From Bacteroidales bacterium UBA3630 (GTDB lineage Bacteria; Bacteroidota; Bacteroidia; Bacteroidales; P3): DNA of 6,272 nucleotides. Location of the stretch: NCBI GenBank assembly GCA_002373995.1, contig DFLB01000044.1, positions 25,472-31,743 on the forward strand, given 5' to 3'. Both the position numbers and the translations under genes were made by a program. The notes under the pieces are model-generated. The model ran no database searches and had not been told where the DNA came from. It saw only the letters and a list, made by a program, of their open reading frames with translations. Of the stretch, positions 1 to 5,425 are shown piece by piece. Numbering within the stretch: the stretch's first letter is position 1; every line of letters begins with the position of its first letter.

Positions 1-443
1 GTGTTGTTGGTGGTGATGTGGAAGTAGTCGGCGTCGGCGGGGACGGTCCAACCCTTCGGGATGTAGCTGTAGGTCTTGTCTTCGCTGGAGGCCACGATCA
101 CGGTCTCGCCGAAGTTCTTGGCCTCTTTAGCGGCCTTCTTAGCCCAGACGCCGGTCTGGAGGTAGGCAGCCTTCTTGTTCAGCAGGTTGGCGGGCACATC
201 CATGAAGCCTGTGCTGGCGCCGCCACCGAGGAAGAGAATTTCGTACTCAGCGGGAATGCCGAGCAGGTCGCGCCAGAGCTGGCGGGTTTCTTCCATGGTG
301 CGCTCCCAACCGGGAGTACGGTGCGAGATCTCGAGCAGACCGATACCGGTGTTGTCAAAGTCGCGGATGGCGGCAATGGTGCTCTCGATGGCCTCTTTCG
401 GCAGGACGCAGGGACCTGCATTGAAATTATAAGCGGTTTTCAT
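1..443 (-). CDS. serC: Phosphoserine aminotransferase, N-terminal part (cut by window edge)
   Basis: SerC is a cytoplasmic PLP-dependent class V aminotransferase. It converts 3-phosphohydroxypyruvate and glutamate to phosphoserine and 2-oxoglutarate in serine biosynthesis, and also serves the pyridoxal phosphate pathway. The first 147 residues are readable from the ATG at 443-441. They begin with the family signature NFNAGPCVLPKEA (residues 6-18), then EISHRTPGWE (38-47) with the substrate-binding His41-Arg42, the PLP-phosphate loop GGGAS (73-77), Trp100 in TGVWA that stacks on the cofactor, and HITTNN (142-147). The PLP-linking lysine and the C-terminal half lie outside the window. The start is well supported because the family N-terminus aligns directly with it. 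The leader is A-rich without a Shine-Dalgarno sequence. In many Bacteroidales serA follows serC, but that cannot be seen here. Confidence 0.97.
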   Translation of the reverse strand, partial: MKTAYNFNAGPCVLPKEAIESTIAAIRDFDNTGIGLLEISHRTPGWERTMEETRQLWRDLLGIPAEYEILFLGGGASTGFMDVPANLLNKKAAYLQTGVWAKKAAKEAKNFGETVIVASSEDKTYSYIPKGWTVPADADYFHITTNN

Positions 444-511
444 TTTTTAGTTTTGTTTAAAGTGTTTATATTTAATTAATTACTCATTCAGCAATTCTAA
501 AACTGAACAAG

Positions 512-519
512 CAAAGATA
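512..519 (-). promoter_or_regulatory. Putative serC promoter, -7 element TATCTTTG
   Basis: Read on the minus strand this is TATCTTTG, a full match to the Bacteroidetes -7 consensus TAnnTTTG. It lies 68 bases upstream of the serC ATG and would give a leader of roughly 60 nt. A T9 tract lies directly upstream, and no convincing TTTG is found at the -33 distance, so only the -7 half is supported. It implies serC can be transcribed independently of the two genes upstream. Confidence 0.5.
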
Positions 520-540
520 ACAAAAAAAAACAATTCACAC

Positions 541-568
541 CTAAAAACTAAAAATTAAAACTGAAAAT
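541..568. repeat. Degenerate AT-rich 7-bp tandem repeat
   Basis: Four successive heptamers read CTAAAAA, CTAAAAA, TTAAAAC and TGAAAAT. The first two are identical and the others diverge. The stretch lies between the 3' end of the small exported-protein gene and the serC promoter. Such low-complexity A-rich repeats arise easily by slippage, and no function is inferred. Confidence 0.3.
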
Positions 569-665
569 GTTGACTTGCATCCGAAAATCGGCCGCTTGCA
601 ACCAATCTCTTTTTGATTCATCGAACTGAGCCATTGTCATTCCGACAGGGCTACCAAGGGTGCCG

Positions 666-899
666 TTAGTCGAAAGTGTAATAATCAGAGATATAGACCC
701 ATTCATTCCAGTTGCAGCAAGCGATCTTCGGAGAATAGGCAAGGTTGTCGTCAGCAATCATTATGGCAGTGTCGAGACTGACATAGTTTTCCAAAAAGAC
801 AGCAGGCTGCCCCTGAGCACGAGAGGAGAACTGCAGGAGGAAGAGAGCTGCTGCCGCCGCCAAGAGGCGACGTTCAGTGCAGCAAACGGGACATTTCAT
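666..899 (-). CDS. Small exported protein of unknown function, 77 aa
   Basis: I do not recognise this protein. With the start at 899 it has a convincing signal peptide: basic Glu9-Arg10-Arg11, a hydrophobic core LLAAAAALFLLQF (12-24), and a polar end SSRAQG. Predicted cleavage falls after Gly30, leaving Gln31 as the first mature residue, which fits the Bacteroidetes preference for glutamine after signal peptidase I cleavage. The mature part is only about 47 residues, with a Cys61-Cys62 pair and an aromatic C-terminus (WNEWVYISDYYTFD). A start at 911 would add four residues. The gene overlaps the end of the 190-residue gene by 26 bases in another frame, as in translationally coupled pairs. It could instead be the decayed remnant of a longer gene. 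The signal peptide is the main argument that it is real. Confidence 0.5.
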   Translation of the reverse strand: MKCPVCCTERRLLAAAAALFLLQFSSRAQGQPAVFLENYVSLDTAIMIADDNLAYSPKIACCNWNEWVYISDYYTFD

Positions 900-1446
900 T
901 GGTGACATCATAGATTTTTATTGTTATCTTTGCATCGGCATTCTCGTTAGCGTCAAACCATACGGCACTGGCGTTGAAATACATAGGTTTATTGTTCTCT
1001 GGGGAAACAAACATATACATCTTGTTGATTGAGCCATTGTATTCTTTATTCGACAAAATACGGTCATCAATCTGGTCCAACAAAAGATTAACTATTGTAT
1101 CCATAAAATCGTCGGCAACACTTGACCCATTCGCGGCAGATTCCATAATAGATATTGCACCGGAGCGCCGGCAACTCTCGCCACCGGGTCCCTCGCAAGT
1201 AATGGTTGTCGTAAAGATTTCATCCTGCCGGCCGGTGACGGGGTTTGTCACATACTCTACAGAGGAATGGCTTTTTACATAGTTATATTTCACCTCACCA
1301 AAGATACCCAAAAAGGACCTCCGGCCGTCCTTTTTCTCGACGTTGACGACTTTTATTTTCCTGACAGGATGCTCCTCGGGCACAAGGGCATATAGATTGA
1401 GGCATGAGAAGAGAGAACATGCCACGATGACAAACATTTTTTTCAT
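874..1446 (-). CDS. Exported protein of unknown function, 190 aa
   Basis: No family is recognised. The N-terminus is a signal peptide: Lys2-Lys3, then a hydrophobic stretch to about residue 19, with likely cleavage after Ala20 (NLYA). Cys15 in LFSC is a weak lipobox candidate, but hydrophobic residues follow it, so ordinary signal peptidase I processing seems likelier. The mature region has a basic segment (RKIKVVNVEKKDGRR, 29-43), two cysteines (Cys84, Cys92) around a Gly-rich loop that could form a disulfide, an acidic amphipathic stretch (112-129), and a beta-rich C-terminus with alternating hydrophobics (KITIKIYDV, 173-181). A strong Bacteroidetes-type promoter precedes it and the leader is A-rich. 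Base composition is visibly more AT-rich than the tpiA operon (about 40% GC in the 60 bases sampled at 901-960), which hints at a lineage-specific or transferred gene. It probably acts in the periplasm or at the cell surface. Confidence 0.75.
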   Translation of the reverse strand: MKKMFVIVACSLFSCLNLYALVPEEHPVRKIKVVNVEKKDGRRSFLGIFGEVKYNYVKSHSSVEYVTNPVTGRQDEIFTTTITCEGPGGESCRRSGAISIMESAANGSSVADDFMDTIVNLLLDQIDDRILSNKEYNGSINKMYMFVSPENNKPMYFNASAVWFDANENADAKITIKIYDVTNEMSRLLH

Positions 1447-1493
1447 ATTCTTTAGGTGTTATTGTTTTTTTATTAATGCCTAAAAAGCATGTG

Positions 1494-1523
1494 CAAAATT
1501 ACGTATTAGATTTATTTTACAAA
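1494..1523 (-). promoter_or_regulatory. Bacteroidetes-type promoter for the exported-protein pair
   Basis: On the minus strand, TTTG (1523-1520) is followed after 18 bases by TAATTTTG (1501-1494). These match the -33 TTTG and -7 TAnnTTTG elements used by the Bacteroidetes primary sigma factor. The -7 element ends 47 bases upstream of the ATG at 1446, giving a leader of about 40 nt that is A-rich and lacks a Shine-Dalgarno sequence. This is the best promoter match I found in the window. Confidence 0.65.
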
Positions 1524-1526
1524 CAC

Positions 1527-1589
1527 TTTTTTTCGAAGCTTAATAATCTTGCTGCGTTTTTTTTTGCAAAGCTTATTAAACTTGCGGCA
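1527..1589. repeat. Imperfect two-copy direct repeat, period 33 bp
   Basis: A T-run followed by an AAGCTTA-containing sequence occurs twice. The cores at 1536-1556 and 1569-1589 are identical at 17 of 21 positions: AAGCTTA is exact, then two substitutions in the AT-rich centre, then a CTTGC/GC tail with two further changes. Each core follows a T-run of 7 or 9 bases. It lies directly behind the leftward promoter. It looks like an old tandem duplication rather than a mobile element. Confidence 0.5.
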
Positions 1590-1605
1590 AGGGGGGATGT
1601 GCCTT

Positions 1606-1682
1606 GGTTGTGCTTAGGTTGTGCTTAGGTTGTGCTTAGGTTGTGCTTAGGTTATGCTTAGGATGAGCTTAGGATGAGCGAT
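1606..1682. repeat. 11-bp tandem repeat array, unit GGTTGTGCTTA, 7 units
   Basis: Units 1-4 (1606-1649) are perfect copies of GGTTGTGCTTA. Unit 5 (1650-1660) is GGTTATGCTTA, unit 6 (1661-1671) is GGATGAGCTTA, and unit 7 (1672-1682) is GGATGAGCGAT. Divergence thus rises steadily toward tpiA, as in an array that expanded at its left end by slippage. The period is close to one DNA helical turn, so any bound protein would meet each unit on the same face. It is not a CRISPR array, since it has no spacers. It sits more than 80 bp upstream of the leftward -33 element and 97 bp upstream of the tpiA start. Confidence 0.9.
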
Positions 1683-1722
1683 GAGGAGGGGGGCGATGGA
1701 GAGAAAAAGTTGCGGCAGCGGG

Positions 1723-1755
1723 CAATAAAGCGGGCGGAGTTGCGTTGTATGGGTT
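1723..1755 (+). promoter_or_regulatory. 33-bp block shared with the glyS upstream region (copy 1)
   Basis: The block is CAATAAA (1723-1729), eight less conserved GC-rich bases, then AGTTGCGTTGTATGGGTT (1738-1755). The same arrangement occurs at 5426-5458 with 28 of 33 positions identical, including all of the 18-base core and CAATAAA at the same spacing. The core ends 24 bases before the tpiA ATG. The core does not match TAnnTTTG, although TATGGGTT sits where a -7 element could be. It could be a promoter variant, an operator, a 5'-UTR element, or the end of a dispersed repeat. The repetition is observed; the regulatory role is inferred. Confidence 0.5.
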
Positions 1756-1779
1756 AATAATAACTTAAAACACGACATT

Positions 1780-2541
1780 ATGAGAAAACATATCGTTGCC
1801 GGCAACTGGAAGATGAACCTCACCTTCACGGAGGCCGATGAGTTGCTCGACGAACTGATGAGCGAGCTGGAACAAGTGGAATTGCCCCGCGACACGCAGG
1901 TCATTGTATGCCCTCCGTTCCCATATATCGAGATGGCGAGTGACTATGCCAACGACAGCTACTTCATGGTCGGGGCGCAGAATGTGAGCGACCAGGAGCG
2001 GGGAGCCTATACCGGCGAGGTCAGTGCCGAGATGCTGGAGAGTTGCGAGATAGACTATTGCATTGTGGGGCACTCGGAGCGACGCGGCTATTACGGCGAG
2101 ACGGATGCCACGGTAGCTGCCAAGGTGGACCGGTTGCTGGCTCACGGGCTGAAGCCTATCGTCTGCGTAGGCGAGGTGCTGGAGGAGCGCGAAGCGGGTC
2201 GCCAGCTTGAGGTGGTGAAGCGTCAGGTAGAGCAAGGACTGTTCCACTTGACGGCGGAGCAGATGCAGCAGGTCGTTATTGCCTATGAGCCTGTGTGGGC
2301 CATCGGCACCGGCCGCACAGCCACTCCGGAGCAGGCTCAGGAGATACACGCCCACATACGCTCGTTGCTGAGGGCCAAATATGGCGATGCGGTGGCTGAG
2401 GAGATCAGCATCCTCTATGGCGGCTCGTGCAAGCCCTCCAATGCCAAGGAGTTGTTTGCCTGCAAGGACATCGACGGGGGCCTGATTGGCGGTGCCTCGC
2501 TGAAAGCCAAAGACTTTATGGGTATTGTGACGGCGTTTTAA
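1780..2541 (+). CDS. tpiA: Triosephosphate isomerase
   Basis: This 253-residue cytoplasmic TIM-barrel enzyme interconverts dihydroxyacetone phosphate and glyceraldehyde 3-phosphate in glycolysis and gluconeogenesis. All catalytic signatures are present. AGNWKMN (7-13) carries Asn9 and Lys11. IVGHSERR (95-102) carries the electrophile His98. AYEPVWAIGTG (168-178) carries the catalytic base Glu170 and the start of the flexible lid loop. YGGSCKP (213-219) and GGLIGGASL (233-241) form the phosphate-binding loops. Length is normal for the family. The start is set by the family N-terminus at MRKHIVAGNWKMN; its leader is AT-rich without a Shine-Dalgarno sequence. The stop TAA shares its last base with the next start (TAATG), so the downstream permease is probably translationally coupled. 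No missing residue or frameshift was seen. Confidence 0.98.
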   Translation: MRKHIVAGNWKMNLTFTEADELLDELMSELEQVELPRDTQVIVCPPFPYIEMASDYANDSYFMVGAQNVSDQERGAYTGEVSAEMLESCEIDYCIVGHSERRGYYGETDATVAAKVDRLLAHGLKPIVCVGEVLEEREAGRQLEVVKRQVEQGLFHLTAEQMQQVVIAYEPVWAIGTGRTATPEQAQEIHAHIRSLLRAKYGDAVAEEISILYGGSCKPSNAKELFACKDIDGGLIGGASLKAKDFMGIVTAF

Positions 2542-3770
2542 TGTCCTTTGAGCGGTTCATAGCGCGGCGGTTCATGCCGCGGCGTGGCGACGACCGAGGC
2601 TTTGCCGGGCCGTTGTCAACTATTGCCGTGGCGGGTATTGCGTTGGGAGTTACGGTGATGGTGATGGCCATCAGCATCCTGCGGGGTTTCCAGCAGGACA
2701 TCACCGAGAAGGTGGTGGGATTCGGCAGTCACTTGACTATCAGCAGCTATGACCGCATTCATGCCTACGCTGAGACGCCCGTCAGCATTGACAGTGCGCT
2801 GCTGGATGCCGTGGCGCACACCGACGGTGTGCGCCACGTGCAGAGCTATGCCACCAAGGGCGGCATGGTGAAGACCGCGGAGCAGATCTACGGTATCCTG
2901 CTGCGTGGGCTCGACAGCGACTACGACACCACGTTCTTCCACCGCAGCCTCGTCGCCGGCCACCTGCCCGCGACGGGGCTTCCGTCGGGGACGAACGACG
3001 TACTTCTCTCAACCACTATCGCTGACAAGCTGCGGCTGCAGGTGGGCGACAAAATGCGCACCTATTTCTGGCAGGACGACAGTTACCGTGCGCGGGCCTT
3101 CACCGTCTGCGGCCTTTACAACACGGACCTGACTGAGATGGACGAACGCTACGTCATAGGCTCCCTCAGCCAGGTGCAGCGCCTGAACGATTGGGACAGC
3201 AACCAAGTAGGCGGCTACGAGGTGCTGGTCAAGGACTTCCGGCGGCTTGACGACGTTGCATCCCGCGTGGTGCAGCTGCTGCCCTACGACCTGCAGATGG
3301 AGACCGTCACACAGGCCAACCCTGCCCTCTTCTCGTGGCTTGACCTGCTGAACACCAACATCACCCTCATCCTGGCCATCATGTGCCTGGTGTCGGCAGT
3401 GGCCATCGTGAGCGCACTGCTCATCATGATATTTGAAAAGAGCGCCACCATCGGGCTGCTGAAAGCCCTTGGAGCCGCCGACCGTTCGCTGCGGCGCATC
3501 TTTCTCATCAAAGCCTCGCAGCTCATCCTATGGGGCATTGTGCTGGGCGACGCGCTGGCGCTGGCGCTGAGCCTGGTGCAGCAGCGGTGGCAGATAATCA
3601 GCCTCGACCCCGAGAGCTACTCGATGAGCCATGTGCCCGTGTTGCTGGACCCGTGGGTCTACATAGGAGTCAGCGCCGGAACGCTGGCCGTGTGCCTTGT
3701 GGCACTGCTGGTGCCTGTGGCCTCCATCACCAAAATCAGTCCCGCACGAACCATGCGCATCGAACAATGA
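2541..3770 (+). CDS. ABC transporter permease of the LolC/LolE (FtsX-like) type
   Basis: This 409-residue inner-membrane protein has the four-helix layout of LolC/LolE and MacB-type permeases: TM1 at about 24-47 (LSTIAVAGIALGVTVMVMAI), a long extracytoplasmic domain (about 50-270), then TM2 at about 272-298, TM3 at about 325-346 and TM4 at about 372-394. The N-terminus FERFIARRF, the GVTVMVMAISILRGFQQ segment, the EKSATIGLLKALGA coupling-helix region after TM2, and the C-terminal PVASITKISPARTMR are typical of the family. Such permeases work with a separate LolD-like ATPase in lipoprotein release or other mechanotransmission. No ATPase gene is in the window, so the substrate cannot be assigned. 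The ATG at 2541 was chosen because the family N-terminus starts there; an in-frame extension upstream merely overlaps tpiA. The stop overlaps the kinase start as ATGA. Confidence 0.92.
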   Translation: MSFERFIARRFMPRRGDDRGFAGPLSTIAVAGIALGVTVMVMAISILRGFQQDITEKVVGFGSHLTISSYDRIHAYAETPVSIDSALLDAVAHTDGVRHVQSYATKGGMVKTAEQIYGILLRGLDSDYDTTFFHRSLVAGHLPATGLPSGTNDVLLSTTIADKLRLQVGDKMRTYFWQDDSYRARAFTVCGLYNTDLTEMDERYVIGSLSQVQRLNDWDSNQVGGYEVLVKDFRRLDDVASRVVQLLPYDLQMETVTQANPALFSWLDLLNTNITLILAIMCLVSAVAIVSALLIMIFEKSATIGLLKALGAADRSLRRIFLIKASQLILWGIVLGDALALALSLVQQRWQIISLDPESYSMSHVPVLLDPWVYIGVSAGTLAVCLVALLVPVASITKISPARTMRIEQ

Positions 3771-5227
3771 AAGCCCGCACAAAACTGATACTGCTGACGC
3801 TCACCATCGGCCTGGCGCTGCTGGCGCTGTGGCAGGTGCAACGCGTGGCCCGCGCCATACGTCACGAAGAGGAAGAGAAAGTGCTCCTTTGGGCCAACGC
3901 CATCAGCCAACGCGCCCATATGATGGAGGCCACGCAGCGCTTCTTCGAGCAGGCCACCCTCGACGAGCACCGCAAGATGCAGATGTATATAGACATCCTG
4001 CAATCCTTCAACGACCCCGACCTGACCACCGACCTGCGCTTCAGTCTCGCCTATGTGCACTACATCGTCGACTCGTCGCAGACCCCCATCGTCATCACCA
4101 CCGCAAAGGACTCCATCATCAGCGTGCCGCAGGAGCTGGCCGGGCAGAAGATGGAGGGTGCCCTGCTGGAGGAGTATTCGCAAAATCCACCATTCAGATA
4201 CAAGCTGTGGGGCATGCCGATGACGCTCTACTACAAGGAGTCGCAGTACTACACCCAGCTGCGGCAGGTGCTCGACGACTTCACACGCTCCTTCCTGTCC
4301 GACATCACGCAGAACTCCGTCAAGGTGCCGGTGCTCATCATCGACAGCCTCGACAGGAGGGTGCTTGCCTACGGCAACCTCAATCCCAAGCATGTGGGGC
4401 AGATGCACTTCCGCAACGACCCCATCGGCATCACGCTACCCGACGGCAGCCGGGCATTGGTGTACTATGAGAACACCCTGCTGCTGAGAGCGTTGCAATG
4501 GCTACCGCTGTTCTACTTCTTCATTGCCGCCGTGCTGGTGCTGGTGAGCTACTTCCTCTTCCGCACCGCCCGCAGCGCCGAGCAGAACCGCATCTGGGTG
4601 GGCTTGGCCAAAGAGACGGCCCACCAGCTGGGCACCCCCATCAGCTCGCTGGGCGGATGGCTGGAATACCTGCAAGGCAAAGAGCTGACGCCGCAATATG
4701 CCGCCGAGCTCGACAAAGACCTGAAACGCTTGGAGACCATCACCCAACGTTTCTCCAAGATCGGCTCCCTGCCCGAGCTGCAAGAAGGCGATGTGCGCGA
4801 GGCGACCCTGGCCGCCGTTGCCTACCTGCAAGGGCGCACCCCACGGCGCGTCAAGTTCAACGTCGCTTTTCCCGACGACGAGCCCTTCCTGGCCCCCCTC
4901 AACAGCTACCTCTTCCAGTGGGTCATAGAGAACCTGTGCAAAAATGCCGTCGACGCGATGGATGGCGAAGGCACCATCAGCATCGTAGCCTCGCAGGATG
5001 CCCGCAAGATATACCTCGACATCGGCGACACCGGACGGGGCATGACCCCCTCGGTGCAGAAACACATCTTCGACAGCGGCTTCACCACCAAAAGCCGCGG
5101 ATGGGGCCTGGGGCTGCCGCTGGCACGCCGCATCGTCAACCAGTACCACCGCGGGCGGTTGTACCTCAAATACAGCATTCCCGGACAAGGCACCTGCTTT
5201 CGCATCGTGCTGAAGAAACAGAAGTAA
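3767..5227 (+). CDS. Membrane sensor histidine kinase
   Basis: This 486-residue two-TM kinase has TM1 at about 6-23, a sensor domain outside the membrane (about 25-243), TM2 at about 246-266, and a cytoplasmic kinase core. The phosphoacceptor is His286 in KETAHQLGTPISSLGGW, followed by the second DHp helix up to about residue 330. The ATPase domain has the N-box (ENLCKNAVDAM, with Asn389 and Asn393), the G1 box DTGRGM (421-426), the FTTK segment (439-442) and the G2 box GWGLGLPLA (445-453), so it appears catalytically complete. The residue after the His is Gln, not the usual Glu/Asp, while Thr290 at +4 is kept. There is no HAMP domain of clear form and no receiver domain. The four-base ATGA overlap with the permease suggests coupled translation and perhaps sensing linked to that transporter. 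No response regulator is adjacent, so its partner is unknown. Confidence 0.93.
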   Translation: MKARTKLILLTLTIGLALLALWQVQRVARAIRHEEEEKVLLWANAISQRAHMMEATQRFFEQATLDEHRKMQMYIDILQSFNDPDLTTDLRFSLAYVHYIVDSSQTPIVITTAKDSIISVPQELAGQKMEGALLEEYSQNPPFRYKLWGMPMTLYYKESQYYTQLRQVLDDFTRSFLSDITQNSVKVPVLIIDSLDRRVLAYGNLNPKHVGQMHFRNDPIGITLPDGSRALVYYENTLLLRALQWLPLFYFFIAAVLVLVSYFLFRTARSAEQNRIWVGLAKETAHQLGTPISSLGGWLEYLQGKELTPQYAAELDKDLKRLETITQRFSKIGSLPELQEGDVREATLAAVAYLQGRTPRRVKFNVAFPDDEPFLAPLNSYLFQWVIENLCKNAVDAMDGEGTISIVASQDARKIYLDIGDTGRGMTPSVQKHIFDSGFTTKSRGWGLGLPLARRIVNQYHRGRLYLKYSIPGQGTCFRIVLKKQK

Positions 5228-5239
5228 TGCTTCTTTACC

Positions 5240-5279
5240 GCGGGCACCCCGCCTTAGGACCGATGGTGGTCCGGTTTTT
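5240..5279 (+). terminator. Candidate terminator after the tpiA-permease-kinase operon
   Basis: Thirteen bases after the kinase stop comes a perfect 5-bp hairpin, GCGGG-CAC-CCCGC (5240-5252). A second follows, GGACC-GATGGT-GGTCC (5257-5272), then GG and TTTTT (5275-5279). The second hairpin plus the short T-tract resembles an intrinsic terminator, though the stem is short, two G residues intervene and the T-run is brief. The same bases can pair instead with the 11-bp repeats downstream, so termination may compete with another fold. Confidence 0.4.
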
Positions 5280-5342
5280 ATCGGACGATCACCGGACCAT
5301 CACCGGACCATCCCCGGACGATCACCGGACCAAGACCGGAGG
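5277..5342. repeat. 11-bp tandem repeat array, unit ATCACCGGACC, 6 units
   Basis: Successive units are TTTATCGGACG (5277-5287), ATCACCGGACC (5288-5298), ATCACCGGACC (5299-5309), ATCCCCGGACG (5310-5320), ATCACCGGACC (5321-5331) and AAGACCGGAGG (5332-5342). Three are perfect and the edge units are degenerate. The sequence is unrelated to the array upstream of tpiA, yet the period is the same. It begins 49 bases after the kinase stop and ends 83 bases before the block shared with the tpiA upstream region. There are no spacers, so it is not CRISPR. Confidence 0.88.
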
Positions 5343-5425
5343 AAATGGTGAACAGAGAATTGAGAATGCCTCATTATTTTACGGATTACAATATAAAAAA
5401 CAGAAGAAATAGCCAAGGGGCAACA

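Larger units (their letters stand above)
1447..1779. other. Divergent intergenic region between exported-protein gene and tpiA
   Basis: This 333-bp gene-free stretch separates leftward and rightward transcription. From left to right it holds the leftward promoter (1494-1523), a degenerate 33-bp duplication (1527-1589), a GC-rich spacer, the 11-bp tandem array (1606-1682), a purine-rich segment with G-runs (1683-1710), the block shared with the glyS upstream region (1723-1755), and an AT-rich tpiA leader (1756-1779). No exact TAnnTTTG was found in the rightward orientation near tpiA, so its promoter is not identified. No tRNA or obvious structured RNA was seen. Confidence 0.8.

Noticed and set aside
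18..479. 153-residue open frame on the plus strand
   Set aside because: It is antisense to serC, whose family motifs are unmistakable on the minus strand; low-complexity Gly/Val content is typical of a shadow frame.
548..757. 69-residue minus-strand frame downstream of the small exported protein
   Set aside because: It overlaps that gene in another frame, has no signal, domain or leader, and ends in the AT-rich repeat. It could be a frameshifted continuation, but nothing supports that.
925..932. Plus-strand TATCTTTG with TTG 23 bases upstream (899-901), a possible antisense promoter
   Set aside because: It lies inside the 190-residue coding sequence, the -33 half is incomplete, and the bases are explained by codons for a Lys/Ile-rich strand. 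It would drive only antisense RNA, with no gene to serve.
1606..1682. CRISPR array
   Set aside because: Units of 11 bp are directly adjacent with no unique spacers, and no cas gene is present. The same applies to 5277-5342.
1765..2355. 196-residue minus-strand open frame
   Set aside because: It is antisense to tpiA, which has all catalytic motifs; Leu/His-rich content marks a shadow frame.
2427..2540. In-frame 38-residue N-terminal extension of the permease
   Set aside because: It overlaps the tpiA coding end, and the family N-terminus begins at the ATG at 2541.
3530..3766. In-frame 79-residue N-terminal extension of the histidine kinase
   Set aside because: It lies wholly within the permease gene and reads as Arg/Ala-rich shadow sequence; the first membrane segment follows directly on the ATG at 3767.
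4502..5188. 228-residue minus-strand frame, and the similar 3659-4408 frame
   Set aside because: Both are antisense to the kinase, whose H, N, G1 and G2 boxes are intact, and long antisense frames are expected in GC-rich genes.
4498..5412. 304-residue plus-strand frame running past the kinase stop into the 11-bp array
   Set aside because: It is a His/Arg/Ala-rich shadow of the kinase in another frame. The repeat-encoded tail is incidental.
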